Below, piece after piece: positions 5,899 through 8,794 of a DNA stretch of 8,794 bases. The notes beneath the pieces were generated by a model. It was not told the origin of the DNA. It worked only from the letters and a program-made list of their open reading frames with translations, and searched no databases. Positions within the stretch are counted from its first letter, which is position 1. Every line of letters starts with the position of its first letter. The translations under genes were made by a program, and so were the position numbers. This DNA comes from an uncultured Actinomycetes bacterium. GTDB taxonomy: Bacteria > Actinomycetota > Thermoleophilia > Solirubrobacterales > Thermoleophilaceae. The stretch is from contig CAMLNW010000107.1 in NCBI GenBank assembly GCA_946481495.1, positions 1 through 8,794 on the forward strand, given 5' to 3'.

Positions 5899-7173
5899 AT
5901 GAGCGCTACCGACCTCGTTGCCGAGATGACCGACGACACCGTTCCCGAGCCGGTCGAGACCCCCTTCTCGCTCGAGCTGAGCCAGGACCAGAAAGACATC
6001 CGCGACTGGGTCCACGGCTTCGCCGAGAACGTCGTCCGCCCCGCCGCCGCGGAGTGGGACGAGCGCGAGGAGACGCCGTGGCCGGTGATCCAGGAGGCGG
6101 CGAAGATCGGCCTCTACGGCTTCGAGTCGCTCGCCCAGTTCTTCCTCGACCCGACCGGCCTGCAGATGCCGATCGTCAACGAGGAGCTGTTCTGGGGCGA
6201 CGCCGGCATCGGCATGTCGATCATGGGCACCTCGCTCGCCGCCGCCGCGATCTTCGGCCAGGGCTCCAACGAGCAGATCGGCGAGTGGATCCCGCAGTGC
6301 TTCGGCAGCGAGGCCGACCCGGCCGTCGCCGCCTTCTGCGCCTCCGAGCCCGACGCCGGCTCCGACGTCTCGAAGATCCGCACGACCGCGAAGTACGACG
6401 AGACGACCGACGAGTGGGTCATCAACGGCCAGAAGGCGTGGGCGACCAATGGCGGCATCGCCAACGTCCATGTCGTGATCGCCTCGGTCGACCGCGAGCT
6501 CGGCTCGCGCGGCCACGCGGCGTTCATCGTCCCGCCCGGCACCAACGGCTGCGAGCAGGGCGCCAAGGTCAAGAAGCACGGCCTGCGCGCCTCGCACACC
6601 GCCGACGTCCACCTCGACGACTGCCGCGTGCCGGGCTCCTGCCTGCTCGGCGGCAAAGACAAGCTCGACGAGCGGCTCGCACGCGTCCGCGAGGGCAAGC
6701 AGGCCCGCTCGCAGGCCGCGATGCAGACCTTCGAGGCAAGCCGCCCGACGGTCGGCGCGCAGGCCGTCGGCATCGCCCGCGCGGCCTACGAGTACGCGCT
6801 CGACTACGCCAAGGAGCGCGAGCAGTTCGGCAAGAAGATCATCGAGAACCAGGCGATCGCCTTCATGCTCGCCGACATGAAGATGGAGATCGACGCGGCG
6901 CGGCTGCTCGTCTGGCGCGCGTCGTGGATGGGCAAGCAGTCCGGCATGGTGTTCGAGAACGCCGAGGGCTCGATGTCGAAGCTGAAGGCCGGCGAGGTCG
7001 CCGTCTGGTGCGGCGAGCGCGCGATCCAGATCCTCGGCGGCAACGGCTACACGCGCGAGTTCCCCGTCGAGCGGATGGCGCGCGACGCCAAGATCTACAC
7101 GATCTTCGAGGGCACCTCCGAGATCCAGCGGCTCGTCATCTCACGCGCGATCTCAGGCATGAAGATCGCCTAG
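5899..7173 (+). CDS. Acyl-CoA dehydrogenase (FAD-dependent)
   Basis: A 424-residue soluble flavoenzyme that introduces the alpha-beta double bond into acyl-CoA thioesters. The N-terminal helical domain begins about residue 24 (FSLELSQDQKDIRDWV). The FAD/substrate signature AAFCASEPDAGSDVSKIRTTA lies at 144-164 and WVINGQKAWATNGG at 173-186. The C-terminal domain has REQFGKKIIENQAIAFMLADM (307-327), IQILGGNGYTREFPVERMARDAK (about 376-398) and IYTIFEGTSEIQR (399-411), where E404 is the expected catalytic base. About 20 extra residues (253-275, charged) lie between the strand domain and the QTFEASRPTVGAQAVG helix, making it a little longer than the common 380-390. The ATG at 5899 has no Shine-Dalgarno but has a -10-like TAGCAT seven bases before it. 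Chain length or branched-substrate specificity cannot be told. Divergence from tetR-aacS suggests co-regulation with acetoacetate activation. Confidence 0.95.
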   Translation: MSATDLVAEMTDDTVPEPVETPFSLELSQDQKDIRDWVHGFAENVVRPAAAEWDEREETPWPVIQEAAKIGLYGFESLAQFFLDPTGLQMPIVNEELFWGDAGIGMSIMGTSLAAAAIFGQGSNEQIGEWIPQCFGSEADPAVAAFCASEPDAGSDVSKIRTTAKYDETTDEWVINGQKAWATNGGIANVHVVIASVDRELGSRGHAAFIVPPGTNGCEQGAKVKKHGLRASHTADVHLDDCRVPGSCLLGGKDKLDERLARVREGKQARSQAAMQTFEASRPTVGAQAVGIARAAYEYALDYAKEREQFGKKIIENQAIAFMLADMKMEIDAARLLVWRASWMGKQSGMVFENAEGSMSKLKAGEVAVWCGERAIQILGGNGYTREFPVERMARDAKIYTIFEGTSEIQRLVISRAISGMKIA

Positions 7174-7174
7174 C

Positions 7175-7230
7175 GGCCCGGGGCGGGCCACATGGACGGC
7201 GGCGGCGCGACGGGTGATCGCGCCGCCGCC
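7175..7230 (+). terminator. Tandem GC hairpins after the acyl-CoA dehydrogenase
   Basis: One base after the TAG stop, GGCCCG-ggg-CGGGCC (7175-7189) can form a 6-bp hairpin. Seven bases further on there is a perfect 13-bp inverted repeat (7198-7210 with 7218-7230, arm GGCGGCGGCGCGA) with a 7-nt loop. No U-tract follows. Strong U-less hairpins after a stop codon are common in high-GC actinobacteria and probably end or attenuate the dehydrogenase transcript. The GTG at 7214 falls in the loop of the larger hairpin, which argues against it as the start of the following gene. Confidence 0.6.
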
Positions 7231-7255
7231 GCGCCTCCTGGGATCATCGGGCGCG

Positions 7256-8347
7256 ATGGACGTCCCGAACGAGCTCGAGCAGGTCGAGGCGCACGACGAG
7301 CTGGTCAGACGGCTGCGCGCAATGGGCCAGAGCGAGCAGGCGATCGAAGCCGCCGAACGCGATGGACGGCTGACGACGTTCGCGATCGAGGTCGCGCTCG
7401 GCGGCGACCGCAAGCACTCGCTGAGCGCCGTGGCGCGCGAGTCGGGGCTGAACCGCGAGTTCCTGCGCAAGCTGCTGCAGGCGAACGGCCGGCCCGCCGC
7501 CGGCCCGCGCGAGCGCGCCTACACCGACGAGGACGTCGACCTGGCGCGGCGGATCAAGCTGCTGCTCGACGCCGGCATCCCGCGCGGAGGAATTCTCGAG
7601 ACCGCGCGCGTGACCGGCCAGGCGATGAGCCAGACCGCCGAGGCGGTCCGCCGCACCACGGTCAGCCCGCTCGTCCAGCCCGACGACACCGACCTCACCC
7701 TGGCACTGCGCTACGTCCAGGCCGCCGAGGCGTTGTCGCCCGAGGTCGCGGCGGTGCTCGACCTGCTGTTCCGCGCCCAGCTGCGCGACGGCATCCGCGG
7801 CGACCTCGTCGCCGAGGCGGAGCGCGACGCTGGCGAGCTGGCCGGGACACGCGAGATCGCGGTCGCCTTCGCCGACCTCGTCGGCTACACGAAGCTCGGC
7901 GAGCGCGTACCAACCGAACGGCTCGGCCAGGTCGCCACCCGGCTTGCCGAGCTGGCAACCGCATCGATCCACCGGCCGACCCAGATCGTCAAGACGATCG
8001 GCGACGCGGTGATGCTCGTCTCGTGGGAGGTCGACCCGATGCTCGACACGCTGCAGGCGCTCGTCGCCGCGACCGAGGCCGAGGGCGAGGAGTTCCCGCC
8101 GTTGCGCGTCGGTGTCGCGTTCGGGCCGGCAACCCCGCGCGGCGGCGACTGGTTCGGCTCGACCGTCAACCTCGCGAGCCGCGTCACCGACGCCGGCAAG
8201 CCGAACCGCATCTACGTCTCAGAGCCGGTCGTCGAGCTCGCCGCCGGCCGCTTCACCTGGAAGCGCTCGCGGCGGCGCAACCTGAAGGGCATCGACGGCC
8301 GCACACGCCTCTACGCGCTATTGCCGGAGGGCGAGTCGCCGGAGTAG
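7256..8347 (+). CDS. Class III adenylate/guanylate cyclase with Rv1264-like N-terminal regulatory region
   Basis: A 363-residue soluble protein. Residues ~1-195 are helix-rich, with a block YTDEDVDLARRIKLLLDAGIP (89-109). This resembles the autoinhibitory Ad_Cy_reg region of mycobacterial Rv1264, a pH-sensing adenylyl cyclase. The catalytic domain (about 199-356) keeps both metal aspartates, D207 in VAFADLVGYT and D250 in KTIGDAVMLVS. It also keeps K246 as the likely adenine-specifying lysine, D298 in GGDWFGSTVN, and the N305/R309 pair in VNLASRV. An active adenylate cyclase producing cAMP is therefore expected. No membrane segment or signal peptide is seen. The ATG at 7256 is preferred over an in-frame GTG at 7214 because the latter lies in a hairpin loop. 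Neither has a clear Shine-Dalgarno. It follows the dehydrogenase in the same direction but after strong hairpins, so it is probably a separate unit. Confidence 0.9.
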   Translation: MDVPNELEQVEAHDELVRRLRAMGQSEQAIEAAERDGRLTTFAIEVALGGDRKHSLSAVARESGLNREFLRKLLQANGRPAAGPRERAYTDEDVDLARRIKLLLDAGIPRGGILETARVTGQAMSQTAEAVRRTTVSPLVQPDDTDLTLALRYVQAAEALSPEVAAVLDLLFRAQLRDGIRGDLVAEAERDAGELAGTREIAVAFADLVGYTKLGERVPTERLGQVATRLAELATASIHRPTQIVKTIGDAVMLVSWEVDPMLDTLQALVAATEAEGEEFPPLRVGVAFGPATPRGGDWFGSTVNLASRVTDAGKPNRIYVSEPVVELAAGRFTWKRSRRRNLKGIDGRTRLYALLPEGESPE

Positions 8348-8371
8348 ATCCAACAGCGGTCACTTGCCGCG

Positions 8372-8400
8372 TTGCGCATCGGCGCCTTCGCGACTAGGGT
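8372..8400 (+). promoter_or_regulatory. Promoter for the secreted propeller gene (leaderless type)
   Basis: TTGCGC (8372-8377) and TAGGGT (8395-8400) are separated by 17 bp, the ideal spacing for a housekeeping-sigma promoter. The -10 box ends six bases before the ATG at 8407. Transcription would then start at or within a base or two of the start codon, consistent with the absence of a good Shine-Dalgarno. This is the best -35/-10 pair in the window, though the match to TTGACA is only 4 of 6. Confidence 0.5.
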
Positions 8401-8406
8401 CGTGCG

Positions 8407-8794
8407 ATGCGAGGACACCTAGCGGTCATTCTCACGCTCGTCATCGTCGCCCTCACGGCGACAGCCGAGGCCGCTCCCACGGGTGGGCTGAAGCAGCTTC
8501 CCGGCGCGAGCGGCTGCTTCTCTGGTGAGGACTCCCTTCCCGCGGGATGCACGGAGGCCCGCGCGATCGCGCAGGTGGGCGACGTCGTCGTCAGCCCGGC
8601 CGGTGACAACGTGTACGTCTCCTCAACGTCCAACGACGCGATCGCGATCTTCGATCGCAACGTCGCCACCGGTAGGCTCACCCAGAAGAGCGGGATCCTC
8701 GGCTGCGTGACGACATCGCCGGGGGTTGCGAGCGCTGAGACGTGCAACCTGATCGCACCGAGCGACGCCCAGGCGTTCAACGGCCCGACGGCCC
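8407..8794 (+). CDS. Secreted beta-propeller-like (lactonase-fold) protein, 5' part (partial)
   Basis: The frame is open from the ATG at 8407 through the window end, giving 129 visible residues with no stop, so the 3' part is missing. The N-terminus MRGHLAVILTLVIVALTATAEAAP is a Sec signal peptide with likely cleavage after AEA (residue 22), which predicts export. The mature part shows a repeating unit: LKQLPGASGC (28-37) recurs as LTQKSGILGC (91-100). Each copy is followed by a second cysteine (C48, C113) and, in the first, by a blade-like stretch VVVSPAGDNVYVSSTSNDAIAIFDRN. The ~63-residue period with SPxGxxVYV strands resembles YVTN/lactonase-type beta-propellers of soil actinobacteria. 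The enzymatic or binding role is unknown. The cysteine pairs suggest one disulfide per blade outside the cell. No sortase or lipobox signal is visible in the part available. Confidence 0.75.
   Translation, partial: MRGHLAVILTLVIVALTATAEAAPTGGLKQLPGASGCFSGEDSLPAGCTEARAIAQVGDVVVSPAGDNVYVSSTSNDAIAIFDRNVATGRLTQKSGILGCVTTSPGVASAETCNLIAPSDAQAFNGPTA

Noticed and set aside
5833..6612. Minus-strand frame opposite the dehydrogenase N-terminus
   Set aside because: It is composed of Val/Leu/Asp/Arg-rich sequence without domain features and would run across the tetR-dehydrogenase promoter region.
5892..7217. Plus-strand frame of 441 codons overlapping the acyl-CoA dehydrogenase
   Set aside because: Its translation is Arg-rich low-complexity sequence. 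The other frame holds the intact dehydrogenase with catalytic and FAD motifs.
7214..7255. Upstream GTG start for the cyclase
   Set aside because: It lies in the loop of a 13-bp hairpin, has no ribosome-binding site, and adds only a Pro-rich 14-residue stretch. The ATG at 7256 is simpler.
7192..8397. 401-codon plus-strand frame overlapping the cyclase
   Set aside because: It is an Arg/Ala/Gly/Pro-rich shadow. The cyclase frame has all class III cyclase residues.
1..8794. CRISPR arrays, tRNA/rRNA genes, insertion sequences, prophage genes
   Set aside because: No regularly spaced direct repeats, cloverleaf-like sequence with conserved TTCGA/T-loop context, transposase motifs or terminal inverted repeats were recognised by eye. 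A tRNA or Rfam scan was not possible here.

Overview
The window is high-GC DNA (strong G/C at third codon positions) with short intergenic gaps. It looks like an actinobacterial chromosome, most likely of the Thermoleophilia/Solirubrobacterales type. That placement is an inference from the style of the stand-alone 5'-3' exonuclease, the Rv1264-like adenylate cyclase and the cysteine-paired secreted beta-propeller protein. No marker gene settles it. There is no rRNA, tRNA, CRISPR array, phage or insertion sequence.

Left part (1-2156): the 3' end of a glutamyl-Q tRNA(Asp) synthetase gene (+) converges on a run of minus-strand genes. In their direction of transcription these are a single-domain cold-shock protein with a strong Shine-Dalgarno and an intrinsic terminator, a two-TM bacterial PH-domain membrane protein, and a VapB/VapC-type toxin-antitoxin pair whose genes overlap by ATGA. 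Palindromic GGTACC-centred sequence at the vapB start is a candidate autoregulatory operator.

Middle (2157-5823): a 126-bp divergent gap separates the cold-shock gene from a stand-alone FEN/PolA-type 5'-3' exonuclease (+). This enzyme keeps most of the metal-binding acidic residues but has Gly at one usual Asp position. It converges, across a 24-bp palindrome, on an acetoacetyl-CoA synthetase gene (-). The synthetase gene lies 11 bp downstream of a TetR-family regulator gene, and the two probably form an operon.

Right part (5824-8794): the tetR-aacS operon is divergent from an acyl-CoA dehydrogenase gene (+). The 75-bp gap between them carries two copies of TATTCCTAC exactly 20 bp apart, each starting an imperfect inverted repeat. 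These are good candidate TetR operators, so the regulator, synthetase and dehydrogenase look like one regulated acyl-CoA/ketone-body catabolic unit. Two GC-rich hairpins follow the dehydrogenase. Next come a class III nucleotide cyclase with an N-terminal regulatory region resembling the pH-sensing mycobacterial Rv1264, and the 5' end of a secreted beta-propeller-like protein that runs off the window.

Several genes (bPH protein, TetR, dehydrogenase, propeller protein) lack a Shine-Dalgarno and instead have a TAnnnT hexamer ending 6-7 nt before the start codon, which suggests leaderless transcription. I found no clearly novel multi-gene system. The most notable items are the TetR operator pair, the leaderless-promoter pattern, the altered exonuclease active site and the Rv1264-like cyclase.
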